From the NCBI GenBank assembly GCA_937891325.1, contig CALAFU010000177.1, positions 1-5,225 on the forward strand: a DNA stretch of 5,225 nucleotides, read 5' to 3'. Positions 1 to 5,225 of the stretch are shown here, in pieces; positions within the stretch are counted from its first letter, which is position 1; each line of letters starts with the position of its first letter. Both the position numbers and the translations under genes were made by a program. The notes under the pieces are model-generated. The model saw only the letters and a list, made by a program, of their open reading frames with translations. It did not search any database and had not been told where the DNA came from. Source of the DNA: an uncultured Candidatus Melainabacteria bacterium. GTDB lineage: Bacteria > Cyanobacteriota > Vampirovibrionia > Gastranaerophilales > Gastranaerophilaceae.

Positions 1-1
1 T

Positions 2-154
2 GCAGATGCAAGCGGTTATATCAGAAGTTCAAACGTAAACCCTATGGTTGATATCGCTGATGCTATGATGGCTCAACGTGCTTATGAAGCCAACTTAGCA
101 GTTATGAATATTACAAAATCAATGGCTTTAAAAGCTGCTGAAATTGGTAAATAG
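2..154 (+). CDS. flgC: Flagellar basal-body rod protein FlgC, C-terminal fragment (5' end outside window)
   Basis: This open frame enters from the left edge and ends at TAG 152-154, leaving 50 residues. FlgC is a proximal rod subunit of the flagellar basal body, exported by the flagellar type III apparatus and placed in the periplasmic rod. The visible part holds the typical rod-protein C-terminal helix: a GYIR segment (residues 5-8 of the fragment), SNVNPMVDIADAM, then AQRAYEANLAVMN and a final KAAEIGK. The spacing 'A-D-x-x-GY...NV(N/D)...A-x-R-x-Y-x-x-N' matches FlgC better than FlgG or FlgF, whose ends lack the upstream ADAxGY segment; the assignment is from memory of the family, not a search. 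The gene is followed by a hairpin rather than by fliE, so it seems to be the last gene of its operon. Its start and upstream partners (probably flgB) cannot be seen. Confidence 0.85.
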   Translation, partial: ADASGYIRSSNVNPMVDIADAMMAQRAYEANLAVMNITKSMALKAAEIGK

Positions 155-196
155 GTTTTAATTAAAATTTTATACACTCTCGCTTAAAAATAATAA

Positions 197-225
197 GGGC
201 GGAATTTGTTTATCAAATTCCGCCC
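197..225. terminator. GC-rich 12-bp hairpin after flgC, probable terminator
   Basis: A perfect 12-bp inverted repeat, GGGCGGAATTTG (197-208) and CAAATTCCGCCC (214-225), encloses the 5-base loop TTTAT. It lies 42 bases after the flgC stop and upstream of the mnmA promoter, where an operon-end terminator is expected. On the plus strand the stem is followed by GCCTCGCTATTTC, which is a poor U-tract. On the minus strand it is followed by TTATTATTTTT, a better one. It could therefore be a weak or Rho-assisted terminator for flgC, a bidirectional element, or an mRNA 3'-end stabiliser. Confidence 0.6.
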
Positions 226-239
226 GCCTCGCTATTTCA

Positions 240-248
240 TGATATAAT
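240..248 (+). promoter_or_regulatory. Extended -10 promoter of mnmA-hydE
   Basis: TG at 240-241, one base, then a perfect TATAAT at 243-248 form an extended -10 element (TGnTATAAT). No good -35 is present: the expected place falls on the right arm of the hairpin (CCGCCC), which fits a promoter that relies on the extended -10. Transcription should start near 254-256, giving a leader of about 25 bases. That leader carries GAGGA (269-273), 7 bases before the mnmA ATG. Confidence 0.65.
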
Positions 249-280
249 TTTTTCAGAAAATACGGAATGAGGATAAAATT

Positions 281-1387
281 ATGAAGATATTGGTTGGTAT
301 GTCAGGTGGTGTTGATTCTTCAACTACTGCATTAATGTTAAAAGAACAAGGTCATGAAGTTGTTGGTGCAACGATGGCAATTTGGGGCAAAGGTGGCGTT
401 TATAAAGAAATTCAAGAAAAAATAAATGCACTTCCTGAAAAAAAATCAACACACGGGGCATGCTTTGGACCAGATGAAAAAGAAGATATTGAAGCTGCAC
501 GCAAGATTTGCGAAGAAATCGGAATTGAGTTCCATGTATTTGATTGCGCTGAACAATATGAAAAAATAGTTTTAGATAACTTTAAAAAAGAATATTTATC
601 AGGAAGAACTCCAAACCCTTGTATTTGGTGCAATTCTCTTATTAAGTTTGATGTTTTGCCACACTTAGCAAAAGAAAACGGAATTGATTTCGATAAATTT
701 GCAACAGGTCACTATGCAAGAATTGCGCAAGGTGAAAATGGTAGATATTTATTGAAACGTGGTGTAAATCCTAAAAAAGATCAATCTTATTTCTTATATA
801 GATTAAGACAAGACCAATTAGCGAATATTATGTTGCCTTTGGGCGATTTTACAAAGGAAGAAATTAGAGATATTGCTAAAAAACATGGCTTAGAAGTTGC
901 TGAAAAACCTGATAGTCAAGATTTCTATGAAGGTGATTACAATGAGTTACTTCAAGTTAAAGATAAAATTGGTAATATCGTTGATACAGACGGCAAAGTT
1001 TTAGGTCAACACAACGGAATTTGGAACTACACTATCGGACAAAGAAAAGGTTTAGGTGTGGCTTCAACTGAAGCTCTTTACGTTTTAGAGCTTAGAAAAG
1101 ATACAAACGAAGTTGTTGTAGGTTTTAAAGACAAAACTATGCACAACACGTTAGTTGCTACAAAAATGAATTGGATTTCAATTGAAAATCTTGATTCTGA
1201 AATGAAATGCAAAGCAAAAATTCGTTCAACTCAGGAACCTACTGACGCGATTATTCGTCCTGTTGGTAATGGAGATGTTGAAGTTGTATTTGATAATATG
1301 CAAAAATCAATTGCAGTAGGTCAATCAGCAGTATTTTATAACGATGATGTTGTAATTGGTGGCGGTATTATCGACGTGGTTAAATAA
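281..1387 (+). CDS. mnmA: tRNA-uridine 2-sulfurtransferase MnmA (TrmU), variant-cysteine type
   Basis: MnmA is a cytoplasmic enzyme that activates U34 of tRNA-Lys, -Glu and -Gln with ATP and installs the 2-thio group. The protein has 368 residues, normal for the family. The N-terminal PP-loop ATPase motif SGGVDSS is at residues 8-14. GRTPNPCIWCN (108-118) holds the catalytic cysteine, C117. ATGHYARI (141-148) and DQSYFLYRL (167-175) are family signatures, and the C-terminal barrel covers roughly 250-368, with TIGQRKGLG at 251-259. Two positions differ from E. coli MnmA: the Asp three before the catalytic Cys (E. coli D99) is Cys114, giving CxxC, and the E. coli C199 position (DSTGICF) reads DSQDFYE, with Tyr216 where Cys is expected. 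Other cysteines are C61, C77, C89 and C310. The start is supported by GAGGA 7 bases upstream. The stop overlaps the hydE start by one base. The family call is firm; the cysteine chemistry is inferred. Confidence 0.95.
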   Translation: MKILVGMSGGVDSSTTALMLKEQGHEVVGATMAIWGKGGVYKEIQEKINALPEKKSTHGACFGPDEKEDIEAARKICEEIGIEFHVFDCAEQYEKIVLDNFKKEYLSGRTPNPCIWCNSLIKFDVLPHLAKENGIDFDKFATGHYARIAQGENGRYLLKRGVNPKKDQSYFLYRLRQDQLANIMLPLGDFTKEEIRDIAKKHGLEVAEKPDSQDFYEGDYNELLQVKDKIGNIVDTDGKVLGQHNGIWNYTIGQRKGLGVASTEALYVLELRKDTNEVVVGFKDKTMHNTLVATKMNWISIENLDSEMKCKAKIRSTQEPTDAIIRPVGNGDVEVVFDNMQKSIAVGQSAVFYNDDVVIGGGIIDVVK

Positions 1388-2424
1388 TGATTAAAAACAT
1401 TTTAGACAAAATTGATGCAGATAAAGAGGTTTCGCAAAATGAAATTGTGGAACTCCTAAAGAGTGATGATGAATTACTTTTTAAATACGCTGACGAATGT
1501 CGAAAAAAATATGTTGGAGATGAAGTCCATTTAAGAGGTTTAATTGAATTTTCAAATGTTTGCAAGAATACTTGTAAATATTGCGGGTTAAATTGCTATA
1601 ACAAAAAACTTGAAAGATATAGATTAACTGAAGACGAAATTATTGATTTTGCAAAAAAAGGTGTAGAGTACGGTTACAGAACAATTGTTTTGCAATCTGG
1701 CGAGGATGCTTATTTTACGCAAGATAGAATGGTTCATATAATAAAAGAAATAAAGAAAATGGACGTTGCTCTAACGTTGAGTCTTGGCGAAAAATCTTAC
1801 GATGAATACAAAGCCTACAAAGACGCAGGCGCAGATAGATATTTAATCAGAATTGAAACAACTGATATTGATTTGTATCACGAATTGCACCCTAAAATGA
1901 GCTATGAAAACAGAGTTGAATGTTTAAAGAATTTACAAAAACTAGGTTTTGAAACAGGTTCGGGCTGTCTTGTTGGACTTCCTAATCAAACTATTGAATC
2001 ATTGGCTAATGATATTTTATTCTTTAAAGAAAACAATTTTGATATGATTGGTGTTGGTCCATTCATTCCTCATCCTGAAACTCCATTATGGACAGGAAAA
2101 GACACAAAAGAAGATAAAGAAAAACGATTTAAGCTATCTTTGAGAGTTATGGCTGTAATTCGATTATTGCTGAAAAATATCAATATCCCTGCGACAACAG
2201 CGATGGAATCTATTAATCCAAACGGTAGAATTATTGCACTTCAAAGTGGTGCGAATGTTGTAATGCCAAATATTACAGAAGGTGATTACCGTAAAAAATA
2301 TGAGATTTATCCTGATAAAATTTGTATAAATGATTCTCCTGCTCATTGTAGAAGTTGTATTACAGGTAAGATTGCTTCTATTGGTAGAACAATTTCTCAA
2401 GATTACGGATTTAGAGCTAATTAA
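1387..2424 (+). CDS. hydE: [FeFe]-hydrogenase maturase HydE (radical SAM)
   Basis: HydE is a cytoplasmic radical-SAM enzyme that acts with HydG and HydF to build the diiron subcluster of the [FeFe]-hydrogenase H-cluster. The 345 residues match the family length and align by eye almost end to end with the Thermotoga maritima enzyme: KYVGDEVH (41-48), IEFSNVC before the SAM-cluster motif, TIVLQSGED (99-107), LSLGE (131-135), GAGADRYL-like DAGADRYL (147-154), VGLPNQT (196-202), GPFIPHP (224-230) and IPATTAM (267-273). The CX3CX2C ligands of the SAM [4Fe-4S] cluster are C59, C63 and C66. A second triad, C313, C321 and C324 (CX7CX2C), matches the accessory, non-essential cluster of the T. maritima protein. 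No strong ribosome site precedes the ATG; it overlaps the mnmA stop as TAATG, so re-initiation by terminating ribosomes is likely. HydF, HydG and the hydrogenase itself are not in the window. PylB and BioB are related folds but lack these HydE-specific segments. Confidence 0.94.
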   Translation: MIKNILDKIDADKEVSQNEIVELLKSDDELLFKYADECRKKYVGDEVHLRGLIEFSNVCKNTCKYCGLNCYNKKLERYRLTEDEIIDFAKKGVEYGYRTIVLQSGEDAYFTQDRMVHIIKEIKKMDVALTLSLGEKSYDEYKAYKDAGADRYLIRIETTDIDLYHELHPKMSYENRVECLKNLQKLGFETGSGCLVGLPNQTIESLANDILFFKENNFDMIGVGPFIPHPETPLWTGKDTKEDKEKRFKLSLRVMAVIRLLLKNINIPATTAMESINPNGRIIALQSGANVVMPNITEGDYRKKYEIYPDKICINDSPAHCRSCITGKIASIGRTISQDYGFRAN

Positions 2425-2463
2425 ACAAAATGTTAAAAGCATGCCTAATTTTATTTATTCTTT

Positions 2464-2487
2464 TATAATGAGAAAAACAAAAAGGAG
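2464..2487 (+). promoter_or_regulatory. TATAAT element and ribosome site ahead of the Lrp-type gene
   Basis: The 70-base gap after hydE contains a perfect TATAAT at 2464-2469 and the ribosome binding site AAGGAG at 2482-2487, 7 bases before the ATG at 2495. A transcript starting near 2476 would have a leader of about 20 bases. No convincing -35 and no TGn extension are visible, so activity is uncertain. No terminator hairpin is seen in the gap, so read-through from mnmA-hydE is also possible. The AAGGAG site is the strongest in the window and fixes the start of the regulator gene. Confidence 0.5.
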
Positions 2488-2494
2488 TTTTTAA

Positions 2495-2977
2495 ATGAAA
2501 GAAGAATTACTTCGAATTATAGAAAAAAATAGTAGAATTGATGTTAAAGAACTTGCTGTAATGCTTGGCTCAACAGAGGTTGAAGTTCTAAACGAAATGC
2601 AAGAACTTGAAAAAGAAGGTATTATCTGTGGGTATCACACACTTATAGATTGGGAAAAAACTTCAACAGAAAAAGTTACAGGGCTTATTGAAGTTAAAGT
2701 TACACCTCAACGCGGACAAGGTTTTGACAGAATTGCAGAAAGAATTTATAAATACCCAGAAGTTAAATCAGTTTACCTAATATCAGGTGGATATGATTTA
2801 TTAATTACATTGGAAGAAAAATCATTGAAAGAAATAGCTGCTTTTGTATCAGATAAGTTATCAACATTAGAAAGTGTTTTAAGCACAGCAACACACTTTA
2901 TTTTGAAAAAATATAAAGACCATGGCACAATTCTTTCTAAAAAAGAAGATGACGAAAGAGAGATTATAACACCATGA
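2495..2977 (+). CDS. Lrp/AsnC-family transcriptional regulator
   Basis: A 160-residue DNA-binding regulator of the feast/famine family. Residues about 3-45 form the AsnC-type winged HTH (RIDVKELAVMLG, then a recognition helix around STEVEVLNEMQELEKEGII). Residues about 60-137 form the ligand-binding RAM domain, with V-KVTP (67-71), the effector-loop glycines GGYD (98-101) and the terminal strand ATHFILKKYK. A short charged tail (residues 141-160) follows. Such proteins assemble as dimers to octamers and respond to amino acids. The start follows a good AAGGAG site. The stop overlaps the aminotransferase start by 4 bases (ATGA), so the two are co-translated and probably functionally paired, as in the Bacillus AlaR-AlaT pair. 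Its ligand cannot be read from the sequence; alanine or another amino acid handled by the neighbour is the natural guess. Confidence 0.92.
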   Translation: MKEELLRIIEKNSRIDVKELAVMLGSTEVEVLNEMQELEKEGIICGYHTLIDWEKTSTEKVTGLIEVKVTPQRGQGFDRIAERIYKYPEVKSVYLISGGYDLLITLEEKSLKEIAAFVSDKLSTLESVLSTATHFILKKYKDHGTILSKKEDDEREIITP

Positions 2978-4137
2978 GTATTCCAATTTCAAAAACAGTA
3001 GTGGGTTTAAAAAAATCAGGTATTAGAAAATTCTTTGATATCGTTAGTGAGATGAAAGATGTTATCTCTCTTGGTGTTGGTGAACCCGATTTTGATACAC
3101 CTTGGCATATCAGAGAAGAAGGTATTTACGCTCTAGAAAAAGGTAAGACTTTCTATACTTCTAATGCAGGTTTAAAAGAGTTGCGTCAAGAAATTAATAA
3201 TTATCTAAAGCGCACTCAAAATATTTCTTATAATCCCGATAATGAAATAATTGTAACTGTTGGTGGCTCTGAAGCAATTGATATAGGTCTTAGAGCAATG
3301 GTTAATGCCGGTGATGAAGTTATTATCCCACAACCGTCTTATGTTTCTTATGAGCCTTGCGCAGTTCTTGCTGGTGCAAAACCTGTAATTATTGACTTGA
3401 AAGCAGAAAATGAATTCAGATTAACTGCCGAAGAATTAAAAAATGCAATTACTGATAAAACAAAAATTCTAATTTTACCGTTCCCAAACAACCCGACAGG
3501 TGCAATTATGGAACGAAAGGATTTAGAAGAAATTGCAAAAGTTTGCATAGAAAATGATATTTACGTAATGTCAGATGAAATTTATGCCGAATTATCATAC
3601 AAGGAAAAACATGTTTCAATTGTAAGCATTGCAGGCATGAAAGAACGTACAATCTTGATTAATGGCTTTTCTAAGGCTTATGCAATGACAGGTTGGCGTT
3701 TAGGTTATGCTTGCGGACCTAAAGAAATTATTGAGCAAATGGTGAAGATTCATCAATACGCAATAATGTGTGCTCCGACAACAAGCCAATATTCAGCAGT
3801 AGAAGCACTTAAAAAAGGTGATGAAGATGTAAGATTGATGCGTGAAAGTTACAATCAACGTCGTAGATTTTTGATGAATGCTTTTAAAGAAATGGGCTTA
3901 GAATGTTTTGAACCCTACGGAGCGTTCTATGTGTTCCCTTGCATAAAAGAATTTGGAATGACAAGCGAAGAATTTGCAATGAAATTTTTAGAAGAAGAAC
4001 ATGTCGCAGTTGTTCCAGGTACTGCTTTCGGGGATAGTGGAGAAGGTTTTTTAAGAATTTCTTACGCATATTCAATAGAAAACCTAAAACGAGCAATGGA
4101 ACGATTAAAACGATTTGTTGAAAATTTAAGAAAATAA
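2974..4137 (+). CDS. Class I/II PLP-dependent aminotransferase (AlaT/PatA-like)
   Basis: A 387-residue cytoplasmic fold-type I aminotransferase that swaps an amino group between an amino acid and a 2-oxo acid through PLP. Visible active-site features are SLGVGEPDFDTP (32-43), the aromatic stacking region PSYVSYEP (121-128), the NNPTG loop with N173, D201 and Y204 in DEIYAEL, the Schiff-base lysine K234 in GFSKAYAMTGWR, and the carboxylate-binding arginine R361 in GFLRISYA. Length and motif spacing are complete, with no frameshift. From memory it resembles Bacillus AlaT/PatA-type enzymes (SGIRKF near residue 15, MTGWR, GMTSEEF), which act on alanine, aspartate or N-acetyl-diaminopimelate-like substrates. 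Substrate choice cannot be settled from motifs. The gene overlaps the regulator upstream by ATGA and has only a weak purine-rich site inside that gene, so translational coupling is likely. A strong terminator begins 17 bases after the stop. Confidence 0.93.
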   Translation: MSIPISKTVVGLKKSGIRKFFDIVSEMKDVISLGVGEPDFDTPWHIREEGIYALEKGKTFYTSNAGLKELRQEINNYLKRTQNISYNPDNEIIVTVGGSEAIDIGLRAMVNAGDEVIIPQPSYVSYEPCAVLAGAKPVIIDLKAENEFRLTAEELKNAITDKTKILILPFPNNPTGAIMERKDLEEIAKVCIENDIYVMSDEIYAELSYKEKHVSIVSIAGMKERTILINGFSKAYAMTGWRLGYACGPKEIIEQMVKIHQYAIMCAPTTSQYSAVEALKKGDEDVRLMRESYNQRRRFLMNAFKEMGLECFEPYGAFYVFPCIKEFGMTSEEFAMKFLEEEHVAVVPGTAFGDSGEGFLRISYAYSIENLKRAMERLKRFVENLRK

Positions 4138-4154
4138 TTAGAGCTTAATAAGCG

Positions 4155-4187
4155 AAGGCGCAGACGATTTTCGTCTGCGCCTTTTCG
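4155..4187. terminator. Strong bidirectional terminator between convergent genes
   Basis: A perfect 13-bp stem, AAGGCGCAGACGA (4155-4167) and TCGTCTGCGCCTT (4171-4183), has a 3-base loop (TTT). It is followed on the plus strand by TTTTCGTT (with TT shared with the stem), a usable though short U-tract. It lies 17 bases after the aminotransferase stop. On the minus strand the stem begins almost immediately after the stop codon of the HTH gene and is followed by TTCGCTTATT, so it can serve both convergent genes. Confidence 0.88.
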
Positions 4188-4502
4188 TTATAATGTTTTG
4201 TAGATTTTATATAAAGATTTTATTTTCTTTGTATCAGAGGATTTTAGCAATTTGTTAAACTCTTGTTTTATGTAATTAATATTTTCAAATTCGTCGAAAT
4301 TAAATAACTCTTTTAACTCAATATCAAGTGCTTTTGCTATATTTACCAACAATTCAAAAGAAGGATTTGTTCTTGCAGATTCTAATTTTGAAATATGATT
4401 AGGTGAATAATTTACTAATTCAGCAAGTTTTTCTTGTGTTAAGCCCTTTTTAGAACGTAAATTAGCAATTTGTTTTCCAAGTAAAACTAGAGTGTCATTC
4501 AT
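4188..4502 (-). CDS. Small XRE-family HTH transcriptional regulator
   Basis: A 104-residue protein with a single Cro/C1-type HTH domain at about residues 7-66. LRSKKGLTQEKLAELV (15-30) is the first half, SPNHISKLESARTNPS (33-48) the recognition helix and following turn, and LLVNIAKALDIELKELF (51-67) the final helices. The remaining 37 residues are charged and Lys-rich, with no recognisable ligand or protease domain. It is probably a dimeric DNA-binding repressor or regulator in the cytoplasm. On its strand AAAAGGGA lies about 9 bases before the ATG, a modest ribosome site. It diverges from the glycosyltransferase gene, and the 123-base gap has repeated boxes, so autoregulation and control of the neighbour are plausible but unproven. 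GC by hand count is about 25%, lower than the genes to the left. A phage or mobile-element origin is possible, but nothing else here supports it. Confidence 0.88.
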   Translation of the reverse strand: MNDTLVLLGKQIANLRSKKGLTQEKLAELVNYSPNHISKLESARTNPSFELLVNIAKALDIELKELFNFDEFENINYIKQEFNKLLKSSDTKKIKSLYKIYKTL

Positions 4503-4527
4503 ATATTTAAGTCCCTTTTATCCATGG

Positions 4528-4559
4528 TAAATTGAATAAACTTTTAATAAATTGAATAA
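4528..4559. repeat. 12-nt direct repeat, two copies 20 bp apart, in the divergent promoter region
   Basis: TAAATTGAATAA occurs exactly at 4528-4539 and again at 4548-4559, with starts 20 bases apart, close to two helical turns. Each copy contains ATTGAAT, which is palindromic around its central base. A related ATTCAATAAA follows at 4593-4602. The repeats lie 26-57 bases upstream of the HTH gene, the usual place for its promoter and operators. A role as binding sites for that regulator is inferred. Confidence 0.6.
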
Positions 4560-4590
4560 CATGATTAGTTATGTTTGATATATAATCATG
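4560..4590. repeat. Inverted repeat CATGATTA...TAATCATG overlapping a -10 element
   Basis: CATGATTA (4560-4567) and TAATCATG (4583-4590) are exact reverse complements separated by 15 bases. The right arm overlaps the TATAAT at 4581-4586. The arrangement suits an operator whose occupation would block the rightward promoter. An 8-bp arm in very AT-rich DNA could also occur by chance. Confidence 0.45.
4581..4586 (+). promoter_or_regulatory. Candidate -10 (TATAAT) of the glycosyltransferase gene
   Basis: A perfect TATAAT lies 39 bases before the ATG at 4626. No -35 with normal spacing is evident; TTGAAT at 4552-4557 is 23 bases away, which is too far. The start site would fall near 4592-4595, on the ATTCAAT box at 4593-4599. 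The poor -35 suggests a weak or activator-dependent promoter. Confidence 0.45.
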
Positions 4591-4625
4591 GCATTCAATA
4601 AAATAAATAGAAAGAATTAACCACC

Positions 4626-5225
4626 ATGTGCATAGAAAATAAAATTAAAATTTCAGTAATTGTACCCGTTTTTAACGCTCAAAACACAATAAGGAGATGT
4701 TTGGATAGCTTAATTAATCAAACATTATCAGAGATAGAGGTTATTTGTGTAAATGACGGATCTACTGATAATTCGCTAAAAATTTTACAGGAATATGAAA
4801 ATAAAGATGCTCGAATAAAAATTTTAAACCAAGATAACTTAGGTGTCGCAACAGCTAGAAATAATGCCTTAAGTTTGGCTAAGGGTGAATTCATAGGTTT
4901 TCTTGATTCTGATGATTGGATTACTTTAAATTTTTATGAAAATTTGTATAAAATTGCAATCCAAAATAATGCAGATATAGCCGTTTCTAATATTTTTAAG
5001 TATTATTCAGAAAGTAAAATAGAACCATTATTGAATTTTAATGAAGTTAAACTTTATGAGCAAACATCTGAAAAATTAGAGATTGCACAGGTTCCAAAGT
5101 ATAATTATATATGGAATAAAATTTATAGACGAACAAAACTATTAGAAAATAATATAACATTTCCTATAAGTAACATGTTTGAAGATGCTGTTTTTACATT
5201 AGAGGCAATAACGCTTTTAGAAAAA
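4626..5225 (+). CDS. Family 2 glycosyltransferase (GT-A), N-terminal 200 residues, cut by window end
   Basis: An open frame of 200 codons runs from ATG 4626 to the right edge without a stop. The protein starts with the GT2 pattern ISVIVPVFNA (9-18), followed by INQTLSEIEVICVNDGSTDNS (30-50) with nucleotide-binding D44, GVATARNNAL (73-82) and the metal-binding FLDSDDW (92-98). Later it has YIWNKIYRR (161-169) and FEDAVF (185-190), whose Glu-Asp is the usual catalytic-base region of these enzymes. GT2 enzymes transfer a sugar from a nucleotide-sugar to a lipid carrier, polysaccharide or protein, on the cytoplasmic side; donor and acceptor cannot be inferred. No signal peptide or membrane segment is visible so far. 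An in-frame TAG at 4608-4610 excludes a longer start. The ribosome site is weak (AGAAAG, 11 bases away). GC is about 26-27% by hand count, below the left-hand genes, suggesting an accessory surface-glycan locus continuing to the right. Confidence 0.9.
   Translation, partial: MCIENKIKISVIVPVFNAQNTIRRCLDSLINQTLSEIEVICVNDGSTDNSLKILQEYENKDARIKILNQDNLGVATARNNALSLAKGEFIGFLDSDDWITLNFYENLYKIAIQNNADIAVSNIFKYYSESKIEPLLNFNEVKLYEQTSEKLEIAQVPKYNYIWNKIYRRTKLLENNITFPISNMFEDAVFTLEAITLLEK

Noticed and set aside
412..633. Minus-strand open frame of 73 codons inside mnmA
   Set aside because: It lies wholly opposite a firmly identified gene, has Ser/Phe-rich composition typical of an antisense shadow, and shows no recognisable domain or ribosome site.
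597..940. Sequencing error or frameshift as the cause of the missing MnmA cysteine
   Set aside because: The frame is continuous, and the flanking residues (PDSQDFYEGDYNELL, then GQHNGIWNYTIGQRKG) look like a coherent family variant, so a real substitution is more likely.
1380..1565. Minus-strand open frame of 61 codons over the hydE start
   Set aside because: It is antisense to conserved HydE sequence, with low-complexity Ser/Phe content and no family features.
1387..2424. Reading hydE as biotin synthase or PylB
   Set aside because: The CX3CX2C motif is shared, but the KYVGDEVH, IEFSNVC, VLQSGED and GPFIPHP segments and the C-terminal CX7CX2C are HydE features.
2164..2442. Minus-strand open frame of 92 codons over the hydE end
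   Set aside because: It is antisense to conserved HydE residues including the C-terminal Cys triad. Its Asn/Thr/Cys/Ile-rich composition does not look like a real protein.
3348..4096. Two minus-strand open frames (3348-3548 and 3884-4096) inside the aminotransferase
   Set aside because: Both are shadows of a complete, motif-rich gene and neither has a plausible start context.
4155..4187. The hairpin as a CRISPR repeat or small RNA gene
   Set aside because: It is a single copy with no spacers. Its position between two convergent stops and the short T-run explain it as a terminator.

Overview
The window looks like a stretch of an AT-rich chromosome from a flagellated, anaerobic, H2-metabolising bacterium. 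Three things point that way: a flagellar rod protein end at the left edge, a radical-SAM maturase specific to [FeFe]-hydrogenase (HydE), and a low GC content (by hand count about 36-38% in sampled lines of the left part). This profile fits fermentative Clostridia-like bacteria and also gut Vampirovibrionia/Melainabacteria. The taxon is an inference and cannot be fixed from this sequence alone.

Layout. (1) 2-154: C-terminal 50 codons of flgC, the last gene of a flagellar operon that lies off the left edge, followed by a strong GC-rich hairpin. (2) 240-2424: an extended -10 promoter drives mnmA (tRNA U34 2-thiolase) and hydE, whose stop and start codons overlap by one base (TAATG). (3) 2464-4137: a second promoter-like element precedes an Lrp/AsnC-family regulator and a class I PLP aminotransferase, overlapping by 4 nt (ATGA). 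The pair resembles the AlaR-AlaT arrangement of Bacillus. A textbook 13-bp terminator hairpin follows. (4) 4188-5225: composition drops to about 25-27% GC. A small XRE-type HTH regulator on the minus strand diverges from a family 2 glycosyltransferase that runs off the right edge. The 123-bp gap between them carries repeated ATTSAAT boxes and an inverted repeat around a TATAAT element, and looks like an operator region.

How the genes fit together. mnmA and hydE share no pathway, but both are sulfur/Fe-S-linked enzymes. The MnmA has a CxxC in place of the usual Asp-x-x-Cys, and a Tyr where the second conserved Cys is expected, which may mark a variant active site. The Lrp protein probably senses an amino acid and controls the aminotransferase. 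The right-hand part looks like the start of an accessory surface-glycan locus under local HTH control.

I see no CRISPR, tRNA, rRNA or mobile element, and nothing that is clearly a new multi-gene system. The best leads are the MnmA active site and the operator-like array at 4528-4602.
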